Notes: a model not told the origin generated them from the letters alone. Positions 27,028 to 36,560 are shown, counted from the first letter of the stretch. The stretch: DNA of 44,292 bases from Gammaproteobacteria bacterium (GCA_030429005.1 JAUIDP010000021.1:1-44292), one strand, 5' to 3'. Numbers and translations are program-made.

Positions 27028-28537
27028 GCCGCCCCCTCGTGCCGTCAGCCCATGCATCCCAGACAGCGAAATTTCGCATCTGGGTCTCCAGGTCGGTCGC
27101 ATCGATCAACGCGCGGATCTCGGCGTTGGACTGCCGCGGCAACCGGGCTGTGTCGTTGGCAAATCCCCACAGGACGGCAGCAGCTATTGCCGAGTTCAGT
27201 CGCATTTGCTGCTGGTCGACCTTGTCGAAGGTGTCGGATTCCGCGTGATAATTGGAGGCGTAGTTTGCATCCGCCTGGAACGCCACCAGGTTGGGCACAC
27301 CCTGTATCATGAAATCGTAGTTATCGGTGCCGACGACCGGCGCATCGACTTGCTGGAACGGACCGAGCGCGGCGACCGGGGCGAGGTAGCTATTCACCAA
27401 CCGTACGAGATCGGGCCGACCGCCAGTAAAGAACCCGGTCGTACGGCCGCTGCCTATGTCGAAGGACGCGGCGACGACGTGGTTGTCGAGTTCATCCTTG
27501 TGCTGCACCGTGTACTTCCAGGAACCGACCAGGCCCTGTTCTTCGCCGTTCCACAGCGCGATCCGGATCGTACGTTGCGGCTGCAGGCCGAGGCGCGTGA
27601 TCTGGCGAGCGACGTTGATCAGCATGGCGACATTGACGCCGTTGTCCAGTGCGCCGGTGCCCAGGTCGTGCGAGTCGAGGTGCGCACCGAACAGGACGAT
27701 CTCGTCAGGGCGGGAAGCGCCCGGTATCTCGGCGATCACATTGGTCGATGACCGCTTCTCCTGCTGGTCCGCGTCGATGGTCGCGGACAATGTCAGAGAC
27801 TTGCCATCACGCAGCAGCCGCAGCGCCCGCTGCGCATCTTCGCGTTCGATAACGAGCAACGGAAGTTCGTTCTGCGCGCCGTGGCTGGCGAACTGCCGAT
27901 AGACGAGGTTTTTCGGGTAAGGCGACATGCTGACGATACCGGCAGCGCCAGCCGCTGTTGCGTTGGTCTCGAATGTCCTGGAGTCGCCGTAAAGACCGAA
28001 CAGCCCGCCCAGCCCGACATCGTCATCGAGCAACGGCGTTTCGACGAGGACCCACGCGCCGGCAGCGGACTCGCCAAGACGCTCGAAGTCGGCGGCGGAC
28101 CCGAAGCCGCCGTCGAGCAGCCGAGCCGACAGCCGGCTGACACTTGGCGAATAGGGCTTGGCTACGCTGTTCAGCACGAACTCGACGTCCCCGGAAATCC
28201 TGGCGGAAACGCTGCGCTCGTCCCAGGTCGCGGGCATCATGAAGGTTTCCGTACTGACAGCAACCCCGGCCTGCCGCAGCTTGTCCGTTGCCCAGGCGAC
28301 TGCCTGTTCGTTGGCGTCGGACCCCGTGACCCGGCCGCCGATCGTGTCCGTCAGCTCCTGCAGGTCCTCGACAACCGGCGAGTCGCCGAGCATTGCGGCG
28401 ATCAGCCGCTGTGTATCGTCGTCGGCCGCGTATGCGTCGAGGCTTGGATGCATAAAACAGAAAGAGATCAACGTCCACCGAAAAAGCAAAGGGGTCAGGC
28501 AACGGCTCTGTCCCCTTTTGGTCTTATAATTGCTCAC
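27020..28537 (-). CDS. Exported M28-family metallopeptidase (carboxypeptidase Q-like)
   Basis: A 505-residue exported zinc peptidase. Motifs fit the M28 dizinc centre: FGAHLDSHDLGTGALDNG (His and Asp ligands), IALWNGEEQGLVGSW (catalytic and ligand Glu), AASFDIGSGRTTGFF (Asp) and NYHAESDTFDKVDQQQ (His). A PA-like insert lies about 130-250, as in plasma glutamate carboxypeptidase relatives. GTG at 28537 is preferred because GGGGGG lies 8 bases upstream; an ATG at 28564 would overlap the divergent gene. The export signal is WTLISFCFMHPSLDAYA, preceded by codons from a short REP-like repeat. Together with the next gene it may form a peptide-scavenging operon. Confidence 0.9.
   Translation of the reverse strand: MSNYKTKRGQSRCLTPLLFRWTLISFCFMHPSLDAYAADDDTQRLIAAMLGDSPVVEDLQELTDTIGGRVTGSDANEQAVAWATDKLRQAGVAVSTETFMMPATWDERSVSARISGDVEFVLNSVAKPYSPSVSRLSARLLDGGFGSAADFERLGESAAGAWVLVETPLLDDDVGLGGLFGLYGDSRTFETNATAAGAAGIVSMSPYPKNLVYRQFASHGAQNELPLLVIEREDAQRALRLLRDGKSLTLSATIDADQQEKRSSTNVIAEIPGASRPDEIVLFGAHLDSHDLGTGALDNGVNVAMLINVARQITRLGLQPQRTIRIALWNGEEQGLVGSWKYTVQHKDELDNHVVAASFDIGSGRTTGFFTGGRPDLVRLVNSYLAPVAALGPFQQVDAPVVGTDNYDFMIQGVPNLVAFQADANYASNYHAESDTFDKVDQQQMRLNSAIAAAVLWGFANDTARLPRQSNAEIRALIDATDLETQMRNFAVWDAWADGTRGRHD
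28488..28519 (-). repeat. Short REP-like inverted repeat, copy 2 (inside a coding region)
   Basis: Thirty-two bases, AAAGGGGTCAG on one side and CTGTCCCCTTTT on the other, one mismatch in the stem. It shares the AAAGGGG and CTCTG features of the longer copies but is degenerate. It lies within the first codons of the M28 peptidase, in frame. Confidence 0.65.
28525..28530 (+). promoter_or_regulatory. Possible -10 element for the DUF1028 gene
   Basis: Perfect TATAAT with no good -35 at usual spacing. It lies 33 bases before the ATG, and GGAG (28551-28554) is the ribosome site. It falls within the start of the divergent peptidase gene. Confidence 0.35.
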
Positions 28538-28562
28538 ATCATTTCCCCCCGGAGAAGTCAGC

Positions 28563-29549
28563 ATGTTGTCTCGAATGACACTGATAATACTCGCCTTCCT
28601 GATGTCGGGTCAGCTATTCGCCGACTCGGTACGGCCCATGCGACCCGTGAACACCTACTCCATCGTCGCGCGCGATGCGGCAACCGGTGAGCTCGGCGTA
28701 GCCGTGCAGTCACACTGGTTTTCTGTGGGATCCATTGTCCTCTGGGCCGAGCCGGGCGTCGGCGCTGTCGCTACCCAGTCCTTCGTCGATCCGGACTACG
28801 GGCCGCTCGGCCTGCAGCTGATGCGCGGCGGCAAGTCTGCGGCAGAGGCGCTGGCGGCGCTGGTTGGCGTCGATGAGCACGCCAGCGTGCGCCAGGTCGG
28901 CATGGTCGATGCAGCCGGTATCGTGGCCAATCACACGGGCCAGATGTCGATCGATGAACACTGTGAAATCGCCGGTGACGGGTTCACCGTTCAGGCCAAC
29001 CTGATGTGGAAGCCAACCGTTTGCGCGGCAATGGTCAGCGCCTACCGTGAATCCGGCGGCGACCTGGCGGAGCGTCTGATGGCGGCGCTGGACGCCGCTG
29101 AAGCTGACGGCGGGGACATTCGGGGCAAGCAGTCGGCCGCCATGCTGGTGGTCAGCGGCGATCGGTCGCTGCCCCCTTGGGGCGGGCGCATCGTCGATCT
29201 CAGGGTCGAAGATCATGCCGACCCGTTGCTCGAAATGCGCCGTTTGCTGGTCCTGTCGCGGGCCTACCGGCTGATGAACGAGGGTGACGAGTTGATGGCT
29301 GGCAACGAGATCGGCGCTGCTGTCGAGGCGTACACCAGGGCCGCGGCTCTCGCACCGGACAACCATGAGATGCTGTTCTGGCAGGCGGCCACGCTGGCAG
29401 GGGCGGGCCAGGTCGATGAGTCATTGCCGCTTTTCGAACAGGCATTTGCGCTCTGGCCGAGGTGGCGGGAGCTGGTCACGCGGCTGCCGGCCTCCGGATT
29501 GCTGCCGAATGACCCGGAATTAATGGCTAAGATTCTCTCGACCGATTAA
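28563..29549 (+). CDS. Exported DUF1028 protein with C-terminal tetratricopeptide-like region
   Basis: A 328-residue protein of the DUF1028 family (PF06267), thought to have an Ntn-hydrolase-like fold; activity not established. The signal peptide is LSRMTLIILAFLMSGQLFA. The domain begins RPVNTYSIVARDAATGELG with the family motifs GVAVQSHWFSVGS, ATQSFVDPDYGPLGLQLM and RQSAAMLVV-like GKQSAAMLVVSGDRSLPPW. After about residue 225 two helical TPR-like repeats follow (NEIGAAVEAYTRAAALAPDN, QVDESLPLFEQAFALWPRW). ATG 28563 is chosen for the GGAG site and signal peptide. It is divergent from the M28 peptidase with about 25 bases between starts. tRNA-Leu follows. Confidence 0.88.
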   Translation: MLSRMTLIILAFLMSGQLFADSVRPMRPVNTYSIVARDAATGELGVAVQSHWFSVGSIVLWAEPGVGAVATQSFVDPDYGPLGLQLMRGGKSAAEALAALVGVDEHASVRQVGMVDAAGIVANHTGQMSIDEHCEIAGDGFTVQANLMWKPTVCAAMVSAYRESGGDLAERLMAALDAAEADGGDIRGKQSAAMLVVSGDRSLPPWGGRIVDLRVEDHADPLLEMRRLLVLSRAYRLMNEGDELMAGNEIGAAVEAYTRAAALAPDNHEMLFWQAATLAGAGQVDESLPLFEQAFALWPRWRELVTRLPASGLLPNDPELMAKILSTD

Positions 29550-29565
29550 ACTAGCCGGCTGGCAA

Positions 29566-29650
<85 letters not shown>

Positions 29651-29689
29651 GTGTCACACCCAATAAACAACGAGATTAAGGAAAAAGCA

Positions 29690-30991
29690 ATGCAGGTGAG
29701 TGTCGAGTCAACCGGCAAGCTGGAGCGGCGTATGCGCGTCGAACTGCCGGCTGCACGGATCGACCAGGAAGTGAATTCCCGGCTGAAATCAGTAGGTAAG
29801 ACAGCCAAGATCAAGGGCTTTCGGCCCGGCAAGGTGCCGGCCAAGATCGTCAGGCAGCGCTACGGCCAGCAAATTCGCGATGAAGTGATTTCGGAAATCA
29901 TGCAGAAGAGCTACACCGACGCGGTGCAGCAGGAAAACCTGAACCCGGCCGGCGGCCCGAGTATCCAGCCGGAAAAAGCAGAGGAGAAGGATGGTTTCGC
30001 GTACGTCGCAACCTTCGAAGTCATGCCGGAGATCGAGCTCAAGAATCTCGACAAGATAAAGATCAGCAAGCCGGTCGTCAGTATCGAGGACAAGGACCTG
30101 GATGCCATGATCGAGAAACTGCGCAAGCAAAAAGCCAGTTGGGAAGAAGTGGATCGCAAGAGCGAGGCCGGCGATCGCGTCATCGTGGACTTTGACGGCT
30201 CGCTGAAGGGTGAGCCGATAGCCGGCGGCAAGGGCACCGATGTGCCGGTCGTGCTGGGCGAAGGACAGATGCTCCCGGACTTCGAAGATGCGCTGTTTGG
30301 TGTCAAGGCCGGCGACGAAAAGTCGTTCAAGGTCAAGTTTCCGAAGGACTACCAGGCCGAGGAATTGCAGGGTAAAAAGGTCGACTTCACGATCAACGTG
30401 CATCGTGTCGAAAAGCAAGTGCTGCCGGAAGTCGACGATGCGTTCGCTGCGATGTTCGAGGTCACAGAGGGCGGCATCGAGAAGTTCAAGGACGACGTCA
30501 GGGAGAATATGCGGCGCGAGGCCGACGCCAAGGTCAAGTCCGACGTTCGCGAACAGGTCATCGACGGCCTGATCGAAACCAATGCCATCGACATTCCGCA
30601 AACCCTCAAGCACCAGGAAATGCACGCGCTGCAACGCGACGCGATGCAGCGGATGGGTATCGAGGACGCAGACCAGGCGCCGGCGCTGGAGAATTTTACC
30701 GAGCTCGCCGAGAAACGTGTGCGGCTCGGGTTGCTGGTTCGGCAGTTGATCGTCGAGCAAAAGCTGACGGTCGACGAGCAGAAAGTGCGAGCGCGAGTCG
30801 AGGAGATGTGCGCTGGCTACGAAAATGCCGAAGATATGGTCAACATGTATATGAGCAACCCGCAGGTGGTGCAGCAGATTGAACCGATGGTGCTCGAGCA
30901 GCAGGCAATTGACTGGCTGACTGAGAATGGCAAAGTAAGCGACAACAAGGTGAGCTTCACCAAATACATGAATACAGAGGAATCACAATGA
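29690..30991 (+). CDS. tig: Trigger factor (ribosome-associated chaperone)
   Basis: Trigger factor binds ribosomal protein uL23 at the exit tunnel and folds nascent chains, with peptidyl-prolyl isomerase activity. ATG 29690 follows AAGGAA and begins [20 protein letters not shown]; the frame is open further back into tRNA-Leu but that is not coding. The 433-residue protein has the ribosome-binding signature [17 protein letters not shown] (about residues 43-59), an FKBP-type domain (about 155-240, [20 protein letters not shown]) and the helical C-terminal chaperone domain. Its stop overlaps the clpP ATG (ATGA). Confidence 0.97.
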   Translation: MQVSVESTGKLERRMRVELPAARIDQEVNSRLKSVGKTAKIKGFRPGKVPAKIVRQRYGQQIRDEVISEIMQKSYTDAVQQENLNPAGGPSIQPEKAEEKDGFAYVATFEVMPEIELKNLDKIKISKPVVSIEDKDLDAMIEKLRKQKASWEEVDRKSEAGDRVIVDFDGSLKGEPIAGGKGTDVPVVLGEGQMLPDFEDALFGVKAGDEKSFKVKFPKDYQAEELQGKKVDFTINVHRVEKQVLPEVDDAFAAMFEVTEGGIEKFKDDVRENMRREADAKVKSDVREQVIDGLIETNAIDIPQTLKHQEMHALQRDAMQRMGIEDADQAPALENFTELAEKRVRLGLLVRQLIVEQKLTVDEQKVRARVEEMCAGYENAEDMVNMYMSNPQVVQQIEPMVLEQQAIDWLTENGKVSDNKVSFTKYMNTEESQ

Positions 30992-31602
30992 GCGCACAGG
31001 CACTGAACCTGGTACCGATGGTTGTCGAGCAGACGTCGCGCGGCGAGCGTGCCTACGATATCTACTCCCGCTTGCTCAAGGACCGGCTGGTTTTCATCGT
31101 TGGCCCGGTCGAAGACCAGATGGCCAACCTGGTCGTCGCGCAGCTGCTGTACCTGGAGTCGGAAAACGCGGACAAGGACATTCACCTGTACATCAACTCA
31201 CCCGGCGGCATTGTCACGGCCGGGCTGTCGATCTACGACACGATGCAATTTATCAATTGTGACGTCAGCACGATCTGCTGTGGCCAGGCAGCCAGCATGG
31301 GTTCGCTGCTACTGGCCGGCGGCACCAAGGGCAAGCGCTTCGCATTGCCGCATTCGCGGGTGATGGTGCACCAGCCCAGCGCCGGCTACCAGGGGCAGGC
31401 AACGGATATCGACATCCATGCGAAGGAAGTCCTGGAACTGAAGGCCCGCCTCAATGCCATCATGGCGAAACACACCGGCCAGACGGTTGAACAGATCGAA
31501 AAGGACCTGGAACGGGACAATTTCATGAGTGCCGAGAAGGCCCGTGATTACGGACTGGTCGATACTGTGCTCGCCCAGCGCAAGGAAATGCGCAGCAAGT
31601 AA
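30988..31602 (+). CDS. clpP: ATP-dependent Clp protease proteolytic subunit
   Basis: ClpP forms the double-heptamer serine protease chamber fed by ClpX or ClpA. The 204-residue product has the catalytic triad: Ser in [16 protein letters not shown], His in [14 protein letters not shown], Asp in [35 protein letters not shown] is the family N-terminus after a short propeptide. Its ATG overlaps the tig stop, so the two are coupled; clpX follows after 145 bases with its own promoter candidate. Confidence 0.98.
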   Translation: MSAQALNLVPMVVEQTSRGERAYDIYSRLLKDRLVFIVGPVEDQMANLVVAQLLYLESENADKDIHLYINSPGGIVTAGLSIYDTMQFINCDVSTICCGQAASMGSLLLAGGTKGKRFALPHSRVMVHQPSAGYQGQATDIDIHAKEVLELKARLNAIMAKHTGQTVEQIEKDLERDNFMSAEKARDYGLVDTVLAQRKEMRSK

Positions 31603-31667
31603 CATTGCGGACTTCTTATAAATCAACCACTTAATTTACTTTTTTGTGGCATATGGGACCTGGTGCT

Positions 31668-31696
31668 TTGCACCGTGAAATGCTGCATGTTATATA
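31668..31696 (+). promoter_or_regulatory. Putative sigma70 promoter for clpX
   Basis: TTGCAC (31668-31673), 17 bases, then TATATA (31691-31696), preceded by TGT as an extended -10. Transcription would start near 31703, about 45 bases before the clpX ATG. A small hairpin GGTGC-TTT-GCACC overlaps the -35. Confidence 0.5.
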
Positions 31697-31747
31697 CACA
31701 ACGTTGCTGTAAGCGACTGATTTTATTGTCACAGAGGCCTGTCCTAT

Positions 31748-33061
31748 ATGAGCGATGATTCCCGCGGTAAGAACGAAGACGGAAAACTCCTCTATTGTTC
31801 TTTTTGCGGCAAAAGCCAGCACGAAGTCCGCAAGCTGATCGCGGGCCCGTCCGTATTCATCTGCGACGAATGTGTCGAACTTTGCAATGACATCATTCGC
31901 GAGGAACTCGAAGATACCGGCGAGGCCGGGCACGACAAGCTGCCCAAGCCGAAAGAGATCAAGGAAATCCTCGACGAGTACGTCATCGGCCAGCAAGGCG
32001 CCAAGAAGGTGCTTTCGGTTGCCGTCTACAATCACTACAAGCGGCTGAATGATCGCCTGGACGAGCGCAACAAGGACGACGTTGAGCTTGCCAAGAGCAA
32101 CATCCTGCTGATTGGCCCGACCGGCTGCGGCAAGACACTGCTCGCGGAAACGCTGGCGCGGCTGCTGAATGTACCGTTCACGATTGCCGATGCGACAACG
32201 CTCACCGAGGCCGGCTACGTTGGCGAAGATGTCGAGAACATCATCCAGAAGCTCTTGCAGAAGTGCGACTACGACGTGGACAAGGCGCAAACCGGCATCG
32301 TCTACATCGATGAGATCGACAAGATCTCACGCAAGTCCGACAACCCGTCGATTACACGCGACGTCTCGGGCGAGGGCGTTCAACAGGCTCTCCTCAAATT
32401 GATTGAGGGCACGATTGCGTCCGTGCCGCCCCAGGGCGGTCGCAAGCATCCGCAGCAGGAATTTCTGCAGGTGGACACCAGCAATATCCTGTTCATTTGC
32501 GGTGGCGCGTTCGCCGGCCTCGACAAGATCATCCTGAACCGGTCTTCGAAGAGCGGCATCGGCTTCGTCGCCGACGTCAAGACCGAGGAGAACGAGCTCA
32601 GCATCGGCGAGCTGTTGCACGAGGTCGAGCCCGAGGACCTGATTCGCTATGGACTGATTCCGGAGTTTGTCGGTCGCTTGCCGGTCGTGGCAACGCTGGA
32701 GGAACTGGATGAAGCGGCCCTCGTGCAGATTCTGCTCGAACCCAAGAACGCGCTGACCAAGCAGTATCGCAAACTGTTCGACATGGAAGGAGTCGAACTC
32801 GAGATTCGCGAGGATGCCCTGACCGCCGTTGCCCGCCGGGCAATGGAGCGCAAGACCGGCGCCCGTGGGCTGCGAACGATTCTCGAATCCGTTCTGCTGG
32901 ATACGATGTACGACCTGCCTTCCGCGATCGACGCCAAGAAGGTTGTTGTCGACGAGGCCGTGGTCACCGGCGAAAACAAGCCCTACGTCATCTACGAGTC
33001 GGAAGAGAAGCCGGCCGAAGATGTCCAGCAGCGACGCCCGACCGGTTCGGACAGGGCCTGA
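31748..33061 (+). CDS. clpX: ATP-dependent Clp protease ATP-binding subunit
   Basis: ClpX is the AAA+ unfoldase that recognises substrates such as ssrA-tagged proteins and threads them into ClpP. The 437-residue protein starts with a zinc-binding domain ([12 protein letters not shown] and [10 protein letters not shown]), then Walker [13 protein letters not shown], Walker [11 protein letters not shown], the pore-loop GYVGEDVE, the ClpP-contacting IGF loop SGIGF (about residues 266-270) and sensor-2 GARGLR. Intact and of normal length. Confidence 0.98.
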   Translation: MSDDSRGKNEDGKLLYCSFCGKSQHEVRKLIAGPSVFICDECVELCNDIIREELEDTGEAGHDKLPKPKEIKEILDEYVIGQQGAKKVLSVAVYNHYKRLNDRLDERNKDDVELAKSNILLIGPTGCGKTLLAETLARLLNVPFTIADATTLTEAGYVGEDVENIIQKLLQKCDYDVDKAQTGIVYIDEIDKISRKSDNPSITRDVSGEGVQQALLKLIEGTIASVPPQGGRKHPQQEFLQVDTSNILFICGGAFAGLDKIILNRSSKSGIGFVADVKTEENELSIGELLHEVEPEDLIRYGLIPEFVGRLPVVATLEELDEAALVQILLEPKNALTKQYRKLFDMEGVELEIREDALTAVARRAMERKTGARGLRTILESVLLDTMYDLPSAIDAKKVVVDEAVVTGENKPYVIYESEEKPAEDVQQRRPTGSDRA

Positions 33062-33078
33062 GATCCATGAATACCCAC

Positions 33079-33121
33079 AAAGGGGTCAGAGCCCGTTCGG
33101 AACGGGCTCTGACCCCTTTTT
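33079..33121. repeat. REP-like inverted repeat, copy 3; likely clpX terminator
   Basis: A perfect 19-base-pair stem, AAAGGGGTCAGAGCCCGTT against its complement, with loop CGG and a T run. It lies 18 bases after the clpX stop and probably ends clpX transcription as well as belonging to the repeat family. Confidence 0.88.
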
Positions 33122-33133
33122 GTTTTGTTTCGG

Positions 33134-33160
33134 CTTGAATTATTGGTTGGCGGATATATG
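33134..33160 (+). promoter_or_regulatory. Possible heat-shock-type promoter for lon
   Basis: CTTGAA (33134-33139) matches the sigma32 -35; CGGATATATG at 33151-33160 is only a weak match to the CCCCAT -10. lon is a sigma32 gene in E. coli. Weak sequence support. Confidence 0.25.
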
Positions 33161-33196
33161 TCCGCTGGCAGTCTTTATTAAACGAGGTTAATCCCG

Positions 33197-35650
33197 GTGT
33201 CAGAAAACGATCTGCCTGAACGCGACCTGATAGGCGATGCAACGGTGACGGACGACGCGTCCGGCATCCCGGTACTCCCGCTGCGCGACGTCGTGGTCTA
33301 CCCGCACATGGTTATCCCGCTGTTCGTCGGCCGTGACAAGTCGATCGTCGCGCTCGACAAGGCGATGGTGGCTGGCAAACGCATCCTGCTCGTAGCGCAA
33401 AAGAAAGCGGACATGGATGACCCGCAACCTAATGATTTATATGAGGTTGGCACGCTGGCGACAATTCTGCAGCTGCTGAAGCTGCCCGACGGCACCGTGA
33501 AAGTGCTGGTGGAAGGCACAGAGCGTGCCCTGGTCGATCGAATTAATGTTTCCGACCACTTCTCGGCCGAGATTTCCGTACTCAACGAAGACGACCGGCA
33601 CGATGAGCGCGAAATCGATGTCCTCGTGCGGTCGATCATTGCGCAATTCGAGCAGTACGTAAAACTGAACAAGAAGGTGCCGCCCGAGATCCTGACCAGC
33701 CTGTCGGGTATCGATGAGCCGGGGCGCCTGGCCGATACGGTGGCCGCGCATATGGCGCTGAAGCTGTCCGAGAAGCAGCGCATCCTCGAAATTCAGGACA
33801 TCAAGACCCGCCTGGAGCAGATCCTCGGCATCATCGAAGGCGAGATTGATGTGCTGCATATCGAAAAGCGCATCCGCGGCCGCGTCAAGCAGCAGATGGA
33901 GAAAAGCCAGCGCGAGTATTACCTGAACGAGCAGATGAAGGCGATCCAGAAAGAGCTCGGCGAGATGGAAGACGCGCCGAACGAGCTGGCTGATCTCGAA
34001 AACAAGATCGAAGAGGCCGGCATGTCCAAGGAAGCCAGGGAAAAGGCTACGTCGGAGCTCAACAAGCTGAAGCTGATGTCGCCAATGTCGGCTGAAGCAA
34101 CGGTCGTTCGCAACTACATCGACTGGCTGCTGAAAGCACCGTGGAAGAAACGCAGCAAGGTGCTGCGCGACCTGACTCGGGCCGAAGAGACGCTCGAGGC
34201 AGATCACTACGGGCTGGAAAAGGTCAAGGAGCGCATTCTCGAGTACCTGGCCGTGCAACTGCGCGTCAAACGACTGAAAGGCCCGATCCTGTGCCTCGTC
34301 GGGCCACCGGGCGTCGGCAAGACGTCGCTCGGACAGAGCATCGCGCGGGCAACCAATCGCAAGTTCGTCCGGATGTCGCTCGGTGGCGTGCGCGATGAGG
34401 CTGAAATACGCGGTCACCGCCGGACCTACATCGGCTCGATGCCGGGCAAGATCATCCAGAACCTGGCCAAGACCGAGGTTGGCAACCCGCTGTTCCTGCT
34501 CGACGAAATCGACAAGATGGCCATGGACTTCCGTGGCGATCCGTCGTCGGCCCTGCTGGAAGTGCTGGACCCGGAGCAGAATTCGACGTTCCAGGACCAC
34601 TACCTGGAGGTGGATTTCGACCTGTCCGATGTCATGTTCGTCTGCACAGCCAATAGCCTGAATATCCCGGCGCCGCTGCTCGACCGGATGGAAGTGATCC
34701 GGATTCCGGGTTACACGGAGGATGAAAAGCTCAATATCGCCACGCGTTACCTGATCCCCAAGCAGATGAAGGAAAACGGGCTCAAGGAAAACGAGCTGAA
34801 GATCACTGAAAGTGCCGTACGCGACATCATTCGTCACTACACGCGCGAGTCCGGCGTACGCAACCTCGAACGCGAGATCTCGAAGATCTGCCGGAAAGTG
34901 GTCAAGGCGCTGTTGCTGAAGCCGCGCAAGAGCTGCGTCACCGTCATGCCCAAAAGCATGGAGAAGTACCTCGGCGTGCGCCGCTACCGCTTTGGTACGG
35001 CCGAAGACAATGACCAGGTCGGCCAGGTCACCGGCCTAGCGTGGACCGAGGTGGGCGGCGAATTGCTGACAATCGAGGCCGCCACGGTGCCGGGCAAGGG
35101 CAAGCACAATTACACCGGCCAGCTGGGCGACGTGATGACCGAATCGATCCAGGCCGCGATGACGGTCGTCCGCAGCCGGGCCAAGGTGCTGGGCATCGAC
35201 GAGGACTTCCACCAGCAGCTGGACGTGCATATCCACGTGCCCGAAGGAGCCACGCCAAAGGACGGTCCGAGTGCGGGAGTTGGCATGTGTACTGCGCTGG
35301 TGTCGGCACTGACCGGTATCCCGGTCAAGAGCGATGTCGCGATGACCGGCGAGATCACGCTGCGCGGCGAAGTCCTGCCGATCGGAGGCCTCAAGGAGAA
35401 GCTGCTGGCCGCCCATCGCGGGGGTATCAACAAGGTCCTGATCCCGCATGAGAACGAGAAAGACCTTGCTGAAATTCCGAAGAACATCAAGGACAAGCTG
35501 ACGATAGTTCCAGTGAAATGGATAGACGAGGTCCTGCAGCATGCGCTGGCTCATATGCCGGTGCCCGAGTCTGCCAAGAGTGATGCGGACAAAGACGCGA
35601 ATTCACCCGAGAATGAGTCCAAATCAGAGGATATTGTCAGGCCCCACTAA
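33197..35650 (+). CDS. lon: ATP-dependent protease La
   Basis: Lon is a hexameric AAA+ serine protease that degrades misfolded and regulatory proteins in the cytoplasm. The 817-residue product begins at GTG 33197 behind GAGG. Residues about 23-215 are the substrate-binding N-domain ([20 protein letters not shown]), followed by coiled coil, Walker [13 protein letters not shown], Walker [11 protein letters not shown], and the protease domain with the Ser-Lys dyad ([11 protein letters not shown] and the later PVKSD...[13 protein letters not shown] region). A charged tail ([18 protein letters not shown]) ends it. It lies in tig-clpP-clpX-lon-hupB order. Confidence 0.98.
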   Translation: MSENDLPERDLIGDATVTDDASGIPVLPLRDVVVYPHMVIPLFVGRDKSIVALDKAMVAGKRILLVAQKKADMDDPQPNDLYEVGTLATILQLLKLPDGTVKVLVEGTERALVDRINVSDHFSAEISVLNEDDRHDEREIDVLVRSIIAQFEQYVKLNKKVPPEILTSLSGIDEPGRLADTVAAHMALKLSEKQRILEIQDIKTRLEQILGIIEGEIDVLHIEKRIRGRVKQQMEKSQREYYLNEQMKAIQKELGEMEDAPNELADLENKIEEAGMSKEAREKATSELNKLKLMSPMSAEATVVRNYIDWLLKAPWKKRSKVLRDLTRAEETLEADHYGLEKVKERILEYLAVQLRVKRLKGPILCLVGPPGVGKTSLGQSIARATNRKFVRMSLGGVRDEAEIRGHRRTYIGSMPGKIIQNLAKTEVGNPLFLLDEIDKMAMDFRGDPSSALLEVLDPEQNSTFQDHYLEVDFDLSDVMFVCTANSLNIPAPLLDRMEVIRIPGYTEDEKLNIATRYLIPKQMKENGLKENELKITESAVRDIIRHYTRESGVRNLEREISKICRKVVKALLLKPRKSCVTVMPKSMEKYLGVRRYRFGTAEDNDQVGQVTGLAWTEVGGELLTIEAATVPGKGKHNYTGQLGDVMTESIQAAMTVVRSRAKVLGIDEDFHQQLDVHIHVPEGATPKDGPSAGVGMCTALVSALTGIPVKSDVAMTGEITLRGEVLPIGGLKEKLLAAHRGGINKVLIPHENEKDLAEIPKNIKDKLTIVPVKWIDEVLQHALAHMPVPESAKSDADKDANSPENESKSEDIVRPH

Positions 35651-35680
35651 ATCGCTGAAACCCGCGTGGTTAAAGGAAAT

Positions 35681-35709
35681 TTGACGGTGTTTGGGCTGCT
35701 TGGTATAAG
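35681..35709 (+). promoter_or_regulatory. sigma70 promoter P1 for hupB
   Basis: TTGACG (35681-35686), 17 bases, TATAAG (35704-35709), with TGG just before as extended -10. Start expected near 35716, leaving a 120-base leader. Confidence 0.6.
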
Positions 35710-35789
35710 CATCGCAGCTGTTGGTGGATGCACGGAGCTGCTAATGGCGATTCAGCGGATTGCGAAGCTTTGGCAAGGCTCGCGCTGGA

Positions 35790-35816
35790 TTGACACTTCT
35801 TCAAATATTTTTTAAT
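35790..35816 (+). promoter_or_regulatory. Possible second promoter P2 for hupB
   Basis: Consensus TTGACA (35790-35795), 15 bases, TTTAAT (35811-35816). Spacing is short, and the start would be only about 14 bases before the ATG. hupB genes often have several promoters. Confidence 0.3.
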
Positions 35817-35836
35817 CAATCTGCAAGGGTGAAATC

Positions 35837-36109
35837 ATGAACAAAGGTGAACTGATCGACGCGGTTGCGAGTTCTGCGGGCCTGTCGCGCTCGGACGCAA
35901 CCAAGGCCGTAGACGGCGTGCTGGATTCCATTCAGGCCACATTGGCGAACGGCGGGTCCGTGTCGCTGGTTGGTTTCGGAACCTTTACCGTCAAGGCGCG
36001 TGCTGCCCGGATGGGCCGCAACCCGAGGACGGGCGAAGCGATCGAGATCAAGGCGAGCAATGTTCCTGGATTCAAGGCTGGCAAAGGCCTGAAGGATGCC
36101 GTAAACTAG
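35837..36109 (+). CDS. hupB: DNA-binding protein HU-beta
   Basis: HU is a small dimeric histone-like protein that bends and compacts DNA. The 90-residue sequence begins MNKGELIDAVASSAGLSRSD and has the signature GFGTFTVKARAARMGRNPRTG, including the Arg-Asn-Pro at the tip of the DNA-binding arm, and a C-terminal VPGFKAGKGLKDAV. AGGGTG upstream is the ribosome site. It follows lon as in most gammaproteobacteria. Confidence 0.97.
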   Translation: MNKGELIDAVASSAGLSRSDATKAVDGVLDSIQATLANGGSVSLVGFGTFTVKARAARMGRNPRTGEAIEIKASNVPGFKAGKGLKDAVN

Positions 36110-36142
36110 CGCGCCGCTCGACCCTGAGGGCCGGGCACAAGC

Positions 36143-36181
36143 ATTGCAGGAGCGCCTCAAAGCCGCTCCTGCAATAGTTTT
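36143..36181 (+). terminator. Terminator after hupB
   Basis: A perfect 12-base-pair stem ATTGCAGGAGCG/CGCTCCTGCAAT with a 9-base loop, followed by AGTTTT. The T run is short, and tRNA-Val starts two bases later, so some read-through into the tRNAs is likely. Confidence 0.6.
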
Positions 36182-36182
36182 G

Positions 36183-36258
36183 GGGTGCTTAGCTCAGCTG
36201 GTAGAGCATCGCCCTTACAAGGCGAGGGTCGGCGGTTCGATCCCGTCAGCACCCACCA
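36183..36258 (+). tRNA. tRNA-Val (anticodon TAC)
   Basis: Seventy-six bases; acceptor GGGTGCT pairs with AGCACCC, anticodon loop CTTACAA (TAC) between TCGCC and GGCGA, T loop TTCGATC, encoded CCA. Forms a pair with tRNA-Asp six bases later. Confidence 0.97.
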
Positions 36259-36264
36259 GAGTTA

Positions 36265-36341
36265 GGAGTGGTAGTTCAGCTGGTTAGAATACCGGCCTGT
36301 CACGCCGGGGGTCGCGGGTTCGAGTCCCGTCCACTCCGCCA
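36265..36341 (+). tRNA. tRNA-Asp (anticodon GTC)
   Basis: Seventy-seven bases; acceptor GGAGTGG pairs with CCACTCC, anticodon loop CTGTCAC (GTC) between CCGGC and GCCGG, T arm GCGGG-TTCGAGT-CCCGT, discriminator G, encoded CCA. Confidence 0.97.
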
Positions 36342-36349
36342 CGAAAATG

Positions 36350-36383
36350 CCCGGGCTACCGAAAGGAAGCCCGGGTTTTTTTT
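36350..36383 (+). terminator. Rho-independent terminator of the tRNA-Val/Asp unit
   Basis: Stem CCCGGGCT/AGCCCGGG, 10-base loop, then eight T. It lies 8 bases after tRNA-Asp. Confidence 0.9.
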
Positions 36384-36410
36384 GCCACCAACAAGATAGG
36401 CTCTACATAC

Positions 36411-36486
36411 AAAAAGGGGTCAGAGCCCTTTTCGAACAAAAGCGCCAGGGCCAGGGAACGTACAGAAAGGGCTCTGACCCCTTTTT
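36411..36486. repeat. REP-like inverted repeat, copy 4
   Basis: Seventy-six bases: arms AAAAAGGGGTCAGAGCCCTT and AAGGGCTCTGACCCCTTTTT flank an unpaired centre. Same arm sequence as copies 1 and 3; intergenic, between the tRNA terminator and ppiD. Confidence 0.88.
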
Positions 36487-36498
36487 GTGCGGCCGGTA

Positions 36499-36527
36499 TT
36501 GGCCCGCCGGCGCGCCTCGCGTAGAAT
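36499..36527 (+). promoter_or_regulatory. Putative sigma70 promoter for ppiD
   Basis: TTGGCC (36499-36504), 17 bases, TAGAAT (36522-36527). It starts 13 bases after the REP-like repeat and leaves a leader of about 27 bases. Confidence 0.5.
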
Positions 36528-36560
36528 CGCCGCCACTTTAATATTAGTTCCCGAAATTCT

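Noticed and set aside
33437..34837. 466-codon minus-strand open frame inside lon
   Set aside because: Mirror of highly conserved lon codons; composition is His/Leu/Gln-rich as expected for antisense of such a gene.
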